A stretch of DNA of 64,000 bases from Hemicordylus capensis. Its lineage: Eukaryota > Chordata > Lepidosauria > Squamata > Cordylidae. The DNA lies in the NCBI RefSeq assembly GCF_027244095.1, contig NC_069657.1:144580857-144644856 (forward strand). Direction: 5' to 3'. The notes below the pieces were generated by a model. The model made no database searches. It worked only from the letters and a program-made list of their open reading frames with translations, and was not told the DNA's origin. Below, one piece after another: positions 21,576 to 32,877 of the stretch. Every line of letters begins with the position of its first letter. The stretch's first letter is position 1. A program made the position numbers and the translations under genes.

Positions 21576-23556
21576 GAAGAGGAGGAGGAGAAGCAGGGCT
21601 CATGTGCTCAGGCAACCCACTCCCTCGTGCCCCAGCAGAATTGTAAATAGTGTGATGTTGAGCCGCTGGAGGGGGAAAATGGGAAGGGCTGGGACCAATC
21701 AAACTAAACAAATGGCGTGCGACAACTACTCCTCGTTGTCCACCTGACTGTGTGCAGGCGAGGCAGGCAGGGAATCGCATAGCACTTAGCGTGGGAAATT
21801 GCTCGCCTTCAGCTCCTGAGCTCTATAACTCGTGCTTTCAAGTTGTAGTGTTTTCAAGTTGTTCATCACAAAACCAGCACACTTACTTTGACTGCAAGAG
21901 TCAGTGAAGCAGGTAGGGAGCAGAATGAATCAATGGATTTTTTGCTCCCTGGTCTTCTACTCCCTCCTCCTCACTTCGGCAGCCAGGTCCAGGCGGGCCA
22001 TGAACAGCAGCGGCTGCAGCAGCACACACAACACGAGGGCAGCATGCTCTTCTCCACTCCTCCTCTCGCCACCAGGAGCCAATGGGAGAGCACCGCCCTG
22101 CCCAGACAGATCTGGCAAGTCACGCAGCTTGCCTGCACTGAGGGGGAGGGGGAGGGGAGGGGGGTGCTGTCACCAGTCTGGACTCGAAAATTTTTTTTTT
22201 TAATTGAAAAAATTTGTGGTGGGGAGGAAGGGGTGGGGCATGGCAGGCGCCCAGGGCACATGCCCTGCCTGCCCTACCATGGTTACGCCGCTGCATCCCT
22301 GGTGACCCCAAACCAGGCTTCATCGGTTTGAAATCAAACCAAGCCAGGCCCCTCATTTGGGGTGCCCAAACAAAACATGTCTTGAACATGCCTTTGGTTT
22401 GGACCTGAATGGAACCAGGCAAACCGGTTTGATGCACGTCCCTTGAAGGATTGTCTGTGGGGAAGGCAACGTTTCGGAAGCCATCCCACCACCTAACCGC
22501 CTGCTATGTCATGTAAATGGCCGTAATCATTATTTATTACAGAAAATTGATAGATATTTTTACATTTCTACATTGTTACATCTAATTTTTATTCTATTTC
22601 TAGATCTGCTTTATAAAGACTCTTCACCACAGAGCCTAAAAGGATCAAGCAACTACATGTTCAAAATGAGAACAATTTTCATCCCTTATTAATTGCAAAG
22701 TTTTACATGCTTTTGGCTATGACATATGTATGTATGAACTCCTAGTCACTCATTCTAAGAATTATAGGAATCATTCTCCTGTTCTACATTGGAAATGCCT
22801 GTGGAAAACAACACTGTTGTATCCGAGTTCATTTTTCTGGGATTTACAGATCAGTTAGAATTGAAGATTCCCATTTTCATGTTATTCCTGCTGATCTACA
22901 TTGTCACTGTGGTGGGCAACCTGGGAATGATTGTGTTGATCAGAATGGACCCTCAGCTTCATACCCCCATGTATTTTTTCCTCTGCAGCTTAGCTCTCCT
23001 AGATTTTTGCTATTCCTCCAACATCACCCCCAAGGCCTTGGAAAATGTCATGTCAGAAAGGAAAACCATTTCTTTTGTGGGATGCTTCATCCAGATGTAC
23101 TTCTTTGTTGCTCTAGCAAGTACAGAGTTCATCCTTTTTGGATTGATGGCGTATGATCGTTATGTGGCCATCTGCAACCCTCTGCTGTACACATCTATCA
23201 TGTCCCACATCAGATGCATCAAGATGGCAGGTGGAGCATTTACAGCTGGCTTCCTGAACTCAATTATACATACCACTTTGGTAGGTACTTTGTCTTTCTG
23301 CCAGTCAAATGAAATCAACCATTTTTTCTGTGAGATTCCCCCACTCCTCAAGCTCTCATGTTCAGACACCTCTGTGACGGAAGCACTCGTTTTCATTTGT
23401 GCTGGAACCGATATGTTGGGCTCTCTCCTAATAATACTGAGTTCCTACACTTACATCCTTTTGACAGTGCTCCAGATGAATTCAGCTGAGGGCCGCCGAA
23501 AAGCCTTTTCTACATGCATCTCCCATCTTATAGCTGTAACCATATTCTACGGAACT
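21576..23556 (+). repeat. Copied segment from the ORA locus inserted into ORC
   Basis: This matches 12632-14637 at about 98-99 percent. It starts in the middle of the CAGTGGCG hAT element, whose left end is absent here, and carries that element's right end (22293) with the first-side CATCCCTG (22294-22301), the ORA splice acceptor (22613) and ORA codons 1-255. A deletion of about 25 bases lies near 22250. The half transposon shows that the direction of copying was ORA to here. Confidence 0.93.
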
Positions 23557-23739
23557 GGTATTTTTGTCTATTTGCAACCACGTTCAAATTATTCAGAGGA
23601 TCAGAATAAGGTTGTTTCTGTGTTTTATGCATTTGTCATCCCAATGCTCAACCCTTTAATCTACAGCCTGAGGAACAAAGAGGTGAAGGCTGCACTGAAG
23701 AGAGTAATGAATAAGAACACATTTGCCCATTTCCTGTGA
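22795..23739 (+). CDS. Olfactory receptor ORB, chimeric (ORA body, ORC tail), intact
   Basis: The 314 codons start at ATG 22795; the longer open frame upstream begins only with TTG. All OR landmarks are as in ORA, including [28 protein letters not shown] and [12 protein letters not shown]. Residues 1 to about 253 differ from ORA at 3 positions (T to I and V to I changes, and N to D). The last 61 differ at about 10 positions (for example [12 protein letters not shown] and [11 protein letters not shown]), and the 3' flank is no longer alignable at high identity. ORB therefore looks like a conversion chimera with an open frame. It may bind ligands much like ORA, because the ligand-facing helices TM3-TM6 are nearly identical. 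Confidence 0.95.
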   Translation: MPVENNTVVSEFIFLGFTDQLELKIPIFMLFLLIYIVTVVGNLGMIVLIRMDPQLHTPMYFFLCSLALLDFCYSSNITPKALENVMSERKTISFVGCFIQMYFFVALASTEFILFGLMAYDRYVAICNPLLYTSIMSHIRCIKMAGGAFTAGFLNSIIHTTLVGTLSFCQSNEINHFFCEIPPLLKLSCSDTSVTEALVFICAGTDMLGSLLIILSSYTYILLTVLQMNSAEGRRKAFSTCISHLIAVTIFYGTGIFVYLQPRSNYSEDQNKVVSVFYAFVIPMLNPLIYSLRNKEVKAALKRVMNKNTFAHFL

Positions 23740-24146
23740 CTATTCAATCAACAGATTGTCAAATCACATAGATTAAATCTGAGATAACTTCAACATCCAG
23801 CGGTCTAGCTGTTGTAATTTGTCACAGAAACAAATAAGGGTCTTTTAGAACCATAAAGGTTAACTAATTTATTCTGGCATAAAGTTTCTAGACTATTTAA
23901 GTACATGCCCCATTTAAGAAGAACTGTCATCCAAAGGAATGTATCTCACGTGTGATAGCTCTAAGAACCCTATAATCTCTACCCAAAAGAAGGTATTCAT
24001 TATCACTGTTATCACAATCATCACTAATATCATCCCTTTGATGCTCAAAGTTGGAAAGAACCCTTGAGGAGCTAACAGGAAAAATATGGTGTCCATGTGT
24101 ATTAACTGAAAAAATTCATCTTCATTAGACTTACTATCAGTGAGAT
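23740..24146. other. 3' flank of ORB (original ORC flank), no gene
   Basis: Only weak similarity to the ORA 3' flank remains (ATCACATAGATT against GCCACATACACT). No AATAAA lies close to the stop codon. I see nothing else. Confidence 0.45.
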
Positions 24147-24323
24147 ACTATCCACCCCCAGCACAGTACCTCCAGTGACTGTTGCTGGTGTCTATCTTAT
24201 GTTTCTTTTTAGATTGTGAGCCCTTTGGGGACAGGGAGCCATCTTATTTATTTGTTATTTCATTCATTCATTCTATTTCTATACTGCCCTGAGCCATTTT
24301 TGGAAGGGTGGTATAGAAATCAA

Positions 24324-24366
<43 letters not shown>
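24147..24366 (+). repeat. Dispersed LINE-like 3' tail with (AAT)n
   Basis: It shares with 42452-42644 the blocks CCACCCCCAGCACAG, AGATTGTGAGCCCTTTGGGG, ATCTTATTTATTTGTTATTT and CTGAGCCATTTTTGGAAGGG. Both end in microsatellites, (AAT)n here. It resembles an L2-type 3' end, but the family is uncertain. Confidence 0.7.
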
Positions 24367-24368
<2 letters not shown>

Positions 24369-24486
24369 GAATCTGGAATATTGAGCTGTCAGATCTTCCA
24401 GATGGTTGCACTTCAGGAGACTACCACACCACTTTTATTTGTATAAATCTGACAGACCATGGAACTTCTCAGAGGAAAATTGAGAA

Positions 24487-24876
24487 TAGGGATGTGCAAG
24501 CCAGCTTGAGGTTGAGCCGGCTTGCACTTGAACTGGCCTGGCTCAAGAGCTCACCCTTCAGCTGTACCGAGCCCAATTTGGCTCAAGGTTGATCCAAATC
24601 TGTCAGTCCAGTCCAGGGCTGGTTCAGGGTTTTTGTTTTTTTTTGGTGTGTTTTCTAAACAGAAAAATGGTGCACTTTCCACCATTGTGGGGCTTTGGGG
24701 GGTGCTGCAGCCATGGGCCCCCCTGAGGTCCCCTCTCCCCCCACTGGCCTCACCTGGTCTAAAATGGCCCATTGCATGACCCGGCCATGCAAATGGCCAG
24801 TGCACATGTACGGCAGCCTCTAAAATGGCCATCGCCAGCACAGAGAGGCATGGAATGGGCCGTTACCCTAACCCTA
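24487..24876 (+). mobile_element. TAGGG-family hAT-like element, left part
   Basis: Left end TAGGGATGTGCAAGCC is followed by GAGCCGGCTTGC palindromic motifs. A SINE interrupts at 24877, and 25087-25310 (GGCTCTAGTGTGCACAGAAC, CCTGGTTCAGGTCG) may be its continuation. I found no clean right end. Confidence 0.6.
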
Positions 24877-25086
24877 AGAGCCCCTGGTGGCGCAGTGGTA
24901 AAACTGCCGCCCTGTAACCAGAAGGTTACAAGTTTGATCCTGACCAGGGGCTCAAGGTTGACTCAGCCTTCCATCCTTCCGAGGTCGGTAAAATGAGTAC
25001 CCAGAATGTTGGGGGCAATATGCTAAATCATTGTAAACCGCTTAGAGAGCTCTGGCTATAAAGCGGTATATAAATGTAAGTGCTAT
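24877..25086 (+). repeat. tRNA-derived SINE, GGCGCAGTGGT type
   Basis: Box A-like TGGCGCAGTGGTAAAACTGC and box B-like AAGTTTGATCC are followed by a body with GGTCGGTAAAATGAGTACCC and the tail AGCGGTATATAAATGTAA. A copy in reverse is at 53583-53806. Confidence 0.9.
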
Positions 25087-25771
25087 TGAGACCAGGGCGA
25101 GGCCAGTGTGGGGAGGTGGAACCTCAGGAGACCCCACCTGGCGGACATGGCAACACCCCCCAAAGCCACACAATGGCAGTATGTTGGCCATTTTGTCCCC
25201 CCCCTCCCCCCAAAGCCAGGCCCGAACCAGTTTCAACTTGAGCCAGACTGAGACTGGCTCTAGTGTGCACAGAACTGGACGGGACCTGGTTCAGGTCGAG
25301 TCCAACTCTATAGTTAATAAAGAGATGGTTTTTGAAGCAAGAACATAGCTTGCCACAGCCCTCAGTCCCATCCCTGAAGCTCACCCCCAAAGGCCAGCCC
25401 CCTTTGGAGGTTGGCTTCAGCAGCCACCTACAAGCGGCCTCCGGTCAGCTGCACTAATGGCTGTGCCTTTGTCACATCCCTTGCCTTTATAGCTACAATG
25501 GCTGCCAGCCCCTCTTTCTAGAAACAGATCCAGCTGAAAGTTGTTACAATTATCCAGAAGACAGGTAGGTAGCCCACAAAGCAACAGCAAAAAGCACAGC
25601 AGAGTCCCTTTGCCGGCAGATCTTACAGTTGTCCTTGGCTGTCCAGTGATGAGAAACCAATTAAGAAAAGCTGGGGAATATGCCTCTTATGTAAGAGGGC
25701 AGTACTAATGGTCACATAAGGCAGATTCCTATGCATGTATGAATGTTTTCACTTACATAATGCCTAAATTT
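25087..25771. other. Intergenic, repeat-derived, no gene
   Basis: GC-rich at the left, possibly the right part of the hAT-like element above. No coding pattern. Confidence 0.4.
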
Positions 25772-26255
25772 AGGAGCATAAGAAGTTGCCTAATATTGAG
25801 TCAGAACATTAGTCCATCTAGTTCAGTATTGTCTACATGGACTGGAAGTGGCTCCCCAAGATTTCAGGCAGGAGTATTTCCCAGTCCTACCTGGAGATGC
25901 CAGGGATTGAACCTTGGAAGGGCTGGCCTTAGGCTCAGAGGCTGCTCAGCTGAAACCTGCCGGGGCACCCCACCCCAAGACCCAGGCATCCTTCCTGTCA
26001 CCTGCTTGCTTACTTTTTTTCTCCAGTGCAGGTGAGTGTACCTTTCAGGTAGGCAGGCAAGCGAGCAAGCAAGTGCTCCCTGTCTCCTGCCTGCCCTCCT
26101 GGCCACCATCTCCCAATGTGCACCATCCCACATGGGCAAAGGGTGCAGCCTATTGCCACCCCTGCCAGCTTGGCACTCTAGTTGACTGCCTAGTTTGCCT
26201 AGTGGGCTGACCAGCCCCTCTGCATGCAAAACAGATGCTCTGCCATTAAGCTAAG
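25772..26255 (-). repeat. 5S-type SINE, reverse, split by an insertion
   Basis: 25772-25925 reads as the reverse of the body and tail of the SINE at 10022 (AATATTGAGTCAGAACATTA, GGAGATGCCAGGGATTGAAC). The expected AACAGATGCTCTGCCATTAA resumes at 26229. The 300 bp between are foreign and GC-rich with no gene seen. Confidence 0.75.
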
Positions 26256-26899
26256 GTTTCATTTATGTATTGCCTTTTGTCCAAGGAGTTTACAACCATA
26301 ATAGAAATAATAAAAACATAAAAAGGTCTTTAAACATGCACTCAGGCCTCTTGTGTTACATCCACTGCTATAAGCTGCTCCTTTATTGATCTATAGTGCC
26401 CATGCAGGAGAGAGCTGGGCAGTCTGCAGCTCCTGGCTCTTCGTAATGACAGAAGTGTTAATGAAGTTATGCAGGCTCTGAGAGGAGGAGCGGGGGGAGG
26501 AGGAGGAGGAGAGGGAGGAAAATGAAACACCCAAGGCAATAAATCGTGAACAGCAATACTGCAGTGCCCAGATGGTTCTAGGACCATCCATGCTGCTGTA
26601 TCCTTGATCTTCCTTGGTGTTGTCCTTTGGTTCTATCTTCTCCCACTGAGGATCTCTGAGGCAAGGGAATGGGGCTGAGAATGTGGAGTTCAGCTCATAT
26701 GGAGGCAATGCATTAACAATGGTGAACATTTGTAATTTCTGAAAGCTTATAGCAACTTATATAAGTGTGCTTCCAACCCACAATTAGCCATCTTAAATTT
26801 TAAAGAAGAATGTAAGAAGACCACTTGACCACAGTTCATTACCACCAGCTGAATGATACATATGTTTTACTACTGGAACATCACAAGGTAGCTGTCTGC
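26256..26899. other. Intergenic, nothing recognised
   Basis: An ORF of 112 codons on the minus strand (26391-26729) has no recognisable domain. A purine run (GGAGGAGGAGG) is at about 26486-26520. Confidence 0.4.
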
Positions 26900-29800
26900 C
26901 CCAGCTATTATCACAAGGTAGCTGTTCGCCCCAGCCATTCTGAAATTAAGCACAAGGCTATTGGGGCTTCATCATTGGTTGGAGGGTTTAGTGGGTGGGC
27001 CCAGCATGCTCCTTCTGCTGGCCCATTCTAAATCCCTCAGTCTGGTGCTAGTAAGCAACTTGGTGAGAGCTCCATGGTTGCTGCTCTGGATGTGTAGGCC
27101 TTTGTGGGCCTGTCAGCAGTTGCAGTGGCATATGAGGCCAGAGAGTCGGCCTGGATTCGGGGAGGTGGTGTTGCTTGGAGCGGTGGCAGACACATGGCTG
27201 TCTTTTCCCAGCAGGGAGGGTTGCAGCTGGGGGTTTGGGCTCCCACAACAATCCCCCCCCCACCCTGAGATTGTCCCGGGGAGTGACTGTAATGCAATGG
27301 TCCACACTTACTGGCCCTTTTGTTGGTGTGTGTGTGGGGTGTGTGTGTGTGTGTCTCATTTTCACAGCATGGGGGCAAGTGGCCTGCAGGCCCAGCTTCT
27401 TTGGGTTGTAGAGGGCTGGGCAGTGACCTTCTCCTGGGGGATTCCCCTGACTATTCCTCTTGAGTTAGGCTTGGCTTGGTGAGTGGGTTAGTGTTGCCCA
27501 GTGGAGGAGCACTCACTCATATCTGGGGACCCTACACATATTTATGGCCTTTGGGGGGACACCTAGTTGTGGGAGTCTCGGGGGGGGGGGTCTCTCCTGA
27601 AGTGCTATACTCCTTTTTGTACCATTGTGTGGCCTGCTCAGCACACTTTCTGTTGGGGTATCTGGGATCTGTAGGATGTATCACAGTTCTGGCACTCTGC
27701 AGTGATGCCTCCTAAGAACACTACAAGCAAGTGGGGGGGGGGGCAGGCCTGTTAGGCCTTTCAGCCCCCCACCCCCAGATTTCCATATTTCCTCTTCGGA
27801 GGATGAAGAGGACCTGGGAATGGTGCATGTGCACATTGCTCATTTGGAGGCTTTGGAGAAGGTAAAGCAAAACCCACCGAGAATGCTAGGGGTCCTTCTG
27901 GTGTACCTTCTCATCCTAAGCATGATACCAGGGCTGCCAAAAATGCTAAATTAATGCAGTCTCTCTATGATCACTTAGCCAGACTGGAGAAGGAGGGTGA
28001 CCTCCCTAGTCCTGCTCTAGTGGATCTTATGCAACCAAGTGACTCAACGGTGCCACCCACAGCAGAAGTGGGAGGTTCCTTGGATTCTGGCTCAGGTGAG
28101 ACCCCCATGGGGATGTGACCTTGGCCCATGGGCCCCTATAGTTTTTACCCTTCCTCCTATACAGGTTTGTCATGTGGGAAGCCTAGTGGTGGCCTCGCTT
28201 GCCCAGCTGGGCACCAGGAGGCTCCATGAGCTAACTGTGCGCAGGTCTGGCGGGGTTGCAGCTTTCTGGGCCAGGCTGGGTTGCCTAGTTCAAGCAGCAC
28301 CAACACTGTAATGTTGAAGCCAGTGCTGCGGCCTGAAAATTACCCCCCTGGTGGGGTTTCTTTACCGTTAGGGAATCACCTGCTTCCTGCCACCAAAGAA
28401 TGGATCTGGCGTGGATCTGGATCTAAGGTTAGCAATGAGAGTGGATTCATGGTTTGTCATTGAAAATCTTATATGCTACCAAAGAATCTACACTCAGAAC
28501 ACTTCAGAAACAACAAAACCCGGTACCCCATGGTTTAGCAACCCATGGGGGTGGTTGGCACCCTCGCTCTGGGCAACCCCAGCACCCCCCAAGTGCAGTT
28601 ATGGGGCTGATGAAGCCTCCATTCTTCCCTATGGAGAAAAACCTTAAAGCCACTTGTGGGGTGCTGGGGTGGCCCAGAGTGAGTGGTGGTCTAGTGCACA
28701 GAGGGTGCCAACCACCCACATGGGTTGCTAACCCATGGGGTACTGGGTTTTGTTGTTTCTGAGGTGTTCTGAGTGTCAATTCTTTGGTATCATATAAGAT
28801 TTTCAATGACAAACCATGAATCCACTCTCATTGCTAACCTTAAAGACACACAAACTTCAAAAATCACTTAAAAATCAGCCCTTTGCCCAATTCCTTTCAA
28901 ATAATTCTGATAGTTTCCTTGCCCCCCTTGGGCACTACCACCCACCACACTCCGCTCTAGGCCACCCCTTTGCCCCTGACATGAAGCTATACATTTGCTG
29001 TCACCTCCATGCTTCTTTATGGAGAAAAACCTTAAAGATGCATAAACTTCAAAAATCACTTAAAAACCATCCTTTCGCCTAATTCCTTTCAAATAATTCT
29101 GATAGCTTCCTTTCCCACCTTGGGAACTATCACCCACCACACTCCACTCTAGGGGTCACCCCTCCCCCCCCCCGACGTGAAGCTATACGTTTGCTGCAAT
29201 CCTCATTATTCCCTAGGAGGAATTCAAAAATACTTTAAAAATTCACCAATAATCAGAGGAGTGTCCAATTGCCTTGGGGTTTTGTGGATGGTAGGTACCC
29301 CTGAGTGCCTACCACCCACCCCATGTTTGTGCCCCTAGGTGCTCCACAATAGGAGATAATGGGCTGGTTCAGGTCCCATTATACCCTATGAGAAAAATAA
29401 TTAAAAATATTTCAAATATTCATAAAAAATCGTAGGAGTGTCCAATTGCTTCAGGGTTTGGGAGTAGGCACCCATAGGTGCCAGCTACCATCCCACCCAA
29501 ATTTGGGGGTTCAAGCTGGTTCAAACTTGTTTTAACCAGTTTGAATCGAACCACCCCATTTGTTTCAAATTTGAACCTGCAGCTCGAACCTGATGACTGG
29601 TTCGGTTCAAATTCAAACCTTCAAACCACCCCAGTTTGAATTCAAACTGGTTCAAATTCAAACCGGTTCACACTTCCCTAGTCCTTACTACCTCCCAATT
29701 TGCACATTTTGCTTTTGGGCATGATCCCCTAGTGGAGCCCAGGGAAGTTTCACCTTATTCATCATCTCTCTTTTCCTAAAGGCTCTTCTGTCAATGATGG

Positions 29801-32465
29801 GATTCTGGCAGAGCTCTGCTCTGCCTGGTATACAGCTTTTGATGAAGCTGTGTGCATAGTTTGCACCTGCTGGCCTGGCACCCTCATGGTGAAATGTGAT
29901 ATCTAGCTGGCCTGCCGGCTTTTGCCTGTACACCCACCTAATTTGTTCCTCCTTAGAATTGTGTTCCAGGACCTCTGTCATATAGACAGGGCCCGGCCAA
30001 TGGGCCAAAGGCAGTTTCCTGTGCTGCCTTTGGGTCCTTTAGTTCATTTTTAGAATAGGTGTTTCAGAGGCGGACGAGTATCCTCTTCATTGCATATTTT
30101 TTGATGATTTTCTTTTTGTTGGCCCCTGGGGTTCCAGGCAAAGAGCACACCTGTTGCGTGCCTTTATGGGCATGTGCGTGGAACTGGGGTCCCTGCTTGC
30201 TAGGGAGAAGATGGAGGTCCCCATTAGTAGGCTAGTAATTCTGGGGATTGGGTTGGACACAGTTGAGGGCAAGCTGTCTGCTCTGAAAAAGCAGATTTGT
30301 CACTACTTGTTGGTTAAGAAACTGACCCTTCATGAGCTAAAAGTTCTATTACGTCACTTGAACTTTGTGTGCAAGGTGGTGGTTCCTGGTAGGGCTTTCT
30401 TGTGATGGCTTTCTATGCCTTGGTGGGCCTGAGAGAGCCCCACTACAGGCTGCATGTGTCAGCTCAGAAGAGAACCAATCTTCAGGTGTGGGCGACATTC
30501 TTAGACACTTTTAATGGAGTTTCCTTTTGGTGGGAGGAGCAGCTCCTTGAGCGGACTTGCAGGTGCATTCAGATGCAGCTGGAGGTTTTGACTTTGGACT
30601 CTATTTTAGGGGCCATTAGTGAGCTACACATTGGCCCAGGGATTGGGAAGCTTGTGGAATCACTAGGGACCTTACTTTTCTCAAGCTCTTTCCCACTGTG
30701 GTGGTGATACATATCTGGGCTGGTGGGTTTGCCAACTCCACAGTCAAGTTCTGGTGTGACAATATGGCCACTGTTCATTTTGTTAACACTCAAACGTCTA
30801 GATCCAGCAGGGAGATTTCTTTGGTGCACATGTTGGTCCTGCAGTGTCTGTGCCACAACATTCTGTTTGTGGTCCGTCATGTCCCATCATGTTACAGAAT
30901 GGCATTGCAGATGCACTCTCTCATTTATAGGAGGAGCATTTTTGGCAACTAACTCTGGGGGCAAGGCAAGATCTATGGACACAGTGGACACCATGCCATT
31001 GTGGCTGTGTACCCTTAGCAAATAGAAGTGTGCAAGACAGTTTGGGCTGCCTTGGCTCCAAGCACAAGGGCAGCCTACAATATGAAGGTCAGTGTTTTCC
31101 AGTGCTTCAGGTTGCAGGTAGGATTAGAGGATCTTTTTCCTGCCCCACTTGAGCACTTCATGCAATGGGCCCAGGGTTTGGGGGACACTACCTTAGACTT
31201 TAACATCAAGCAGATGGTTGAGGGTTGGTCGCATGGCTACCCACCTCAGCATGATGCCAGCTGGCCTTTCACGCCTGAAGTCTTGGAGTCTTTTTTGGGA
31301 CTCCTCCCTTCGGTTTGTGGGTCAGCCTATGAGGTGTCCCTCTTTCATGCTGCCATAGTGGTGGCCTTTTCTGGAGCCTTTAGGGCTTCTGAGCACTCTA
31401 AAGCCTATAAGCATTATGTTTGTTGATGGTTGGTTCAGGGTGTTCATTTTTCTCTCTTTTTAACAGGTCCAGTTTTGTCCCATCAATTGGCTCAGGTGCT
31501 GATAGTGGGACATTCTATTGTGTTCTGGGTGCACAAGCGGGTGCAGAACTTCATTTGGGGGATGGAGCTCGGCTTGGGCCATCAGGCATCTCTTGGATCG
31601 ATAGGACGGGCATGGTTTTTCATCAACTTCTGCCCATGATTTGGGAATGCCTTGAGGACAATCTGCTTCTGAATGTGCCATTAATTCATTTTTGGGGAAA
31701 TGATTTAGTAGATAGGCTAGAGGCAGCCAGGTGATGAGGGTCATTGGGTTGCTCTGGGTCCATGGGTTTTGTGGTCAGATCTTCTGCAGTGCTGGGTCTG
31801 GTGGGGTGCTTTGAAGCCTTCCAGGGTGGACAAGGCACATAAGAAGGTCAATTGTGACTTGGGCAAGTTCATTTCTTCTTTTGGGGGTGGTGTTTATTCC
31901 ACTCCCAGATATTGTTTTCTCCTGCACACAGCTGTTTTGAAGCAGGGTGCATTATCCCTGAGGGGGTCTGATTTATTTTTTTGGCAGACTTGAGAAGGAG
32001 TTTGGCCTCTTTTCTGGGTGGTTGGTGGGAGGAGAAGGGGCCAAGCTAGGCTAGCCCCTCTCTGTGGCAGGCACAGTGTGGCATAAATGGGTAGTGTAGG
32101 GTGATGAGCAACTTTAAAGCACACATTTGCATCAGGGGGAGTCCTTGGCAGTTCTTAGAGGCTTTACAGCTCAAGAAGTACTGGTGTTGGACTTACTCCA
32201 GCCTGCTGAGGGATCACCCACCTTAAGGGACTTTATGGCTTAAGGGCAGTAATCTTGAAGCAGGTAGCTTTGACTATAGGTTGGATAAGATGGCACTATT
32301 AACCACAGGGTTGATGTTGGCCAGAACCAAGGTGTATTGCCCATTTATGTTTAGGTTGATTCACTGTGGTCAGTGAATTGTTTGTTTCTGCACTGTGCCG
32401 GGTGGAGATCCAATCCTCCTTTTTTGTCTAAATAATTTGAATAAAGTTGTGGCCCTTTAATTCCA
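26900..32465 (+). mobile_element. Tyrosine-recombinase (DIRS/Ngaro-like) retrotransposon fossil
   Basis: Parts in order are a 5' region, a short gag-like start near 27707, the end of the reverse transcriptase (30220-30405, LGIGLDTVEGK and LKVLLRHLNFVCKVV), an RNase H region (30690-30950, VKFWCDNMATVHFVN), a tyrosine recombinase N-terminal part (31028-31430), and an SGNH-hydrolase-like region (31480-31740, with GHSIVFW and HFWGNDLVD). YR elements of vertebrates are known to carry recombinases in place of integrases, and Ngaro-type ones carry an SGNH hydrolase. A hAT-like element (28424-29680) is nested in it. It is broken with several disruptions and looks old. The ends are approximate because I could not match terminal repeats. 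Confidence 0.82.
28424..29680 (+). mobile_element. TAGGG-family hAT-like element nested in the YR element, left terminus lost
   Basis: The right end has AAACCGGTTC palindromes and CACACTTCCCTA at 29680. The interior matches 7373-8586 and 37500-38993. Its left part is a long inverted repeat: 28424-28594 pairs with 28652-28842 around a 57-base loop, beginning TAAGGTTAGC and ending GCTAACCTTA. YR-element sequence resumes at about 29690. Confidence 0.82.
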
Positions 32466-32870
32466 ATTATTTGGTCTCTTGTCTTCATTTGGGTCTGGGT
32501 GCAATGCATATATTTTAATTGTTTGTTTTTGCTCATTCCACATCCCTTCTCCTCTGGGCTCAGCAGCCTCTAGTTTCTCCAGGGAGCTGATCTCTAGTGA
32601 CACGATGATGAATGCAAAGCCTTCAAAAACAGCAACTCCTGTAAAGAGGCAGTGAATGCTCCTTTTCAAGTTTCCCAGGTAAGTCAGCATACGTAGGAAT
32701 CATAAGAGTGGAAGCAGATCTGAATATGGTGGCCCTGCATTGATGTGAACTACAACATCATGGAAAATCATTGTGTTTCTTGAGGCAGATGCCTCAACAA
32801 TTTATTTTAGAGGCCGCAGACAGTAAAGTTGTATGAAAAGAGGCTCTTTAGAGGAACATGCTTTGAACTT
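32466..32870. other. Intergenic, nothing recognised
   Basis: Short stretch between the YR element and the hairpin element. No coding pattern. Confidence 0.45.
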
Positions 32871-32877
32871 TAAAGAG

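Noticed and set aside
26391-26729. A 112-codon minus-strand ORF
   Set aside because: No recognisable domain, biased composition (poly-Ser/Pro from a purine run), and no conserved neighbour context.
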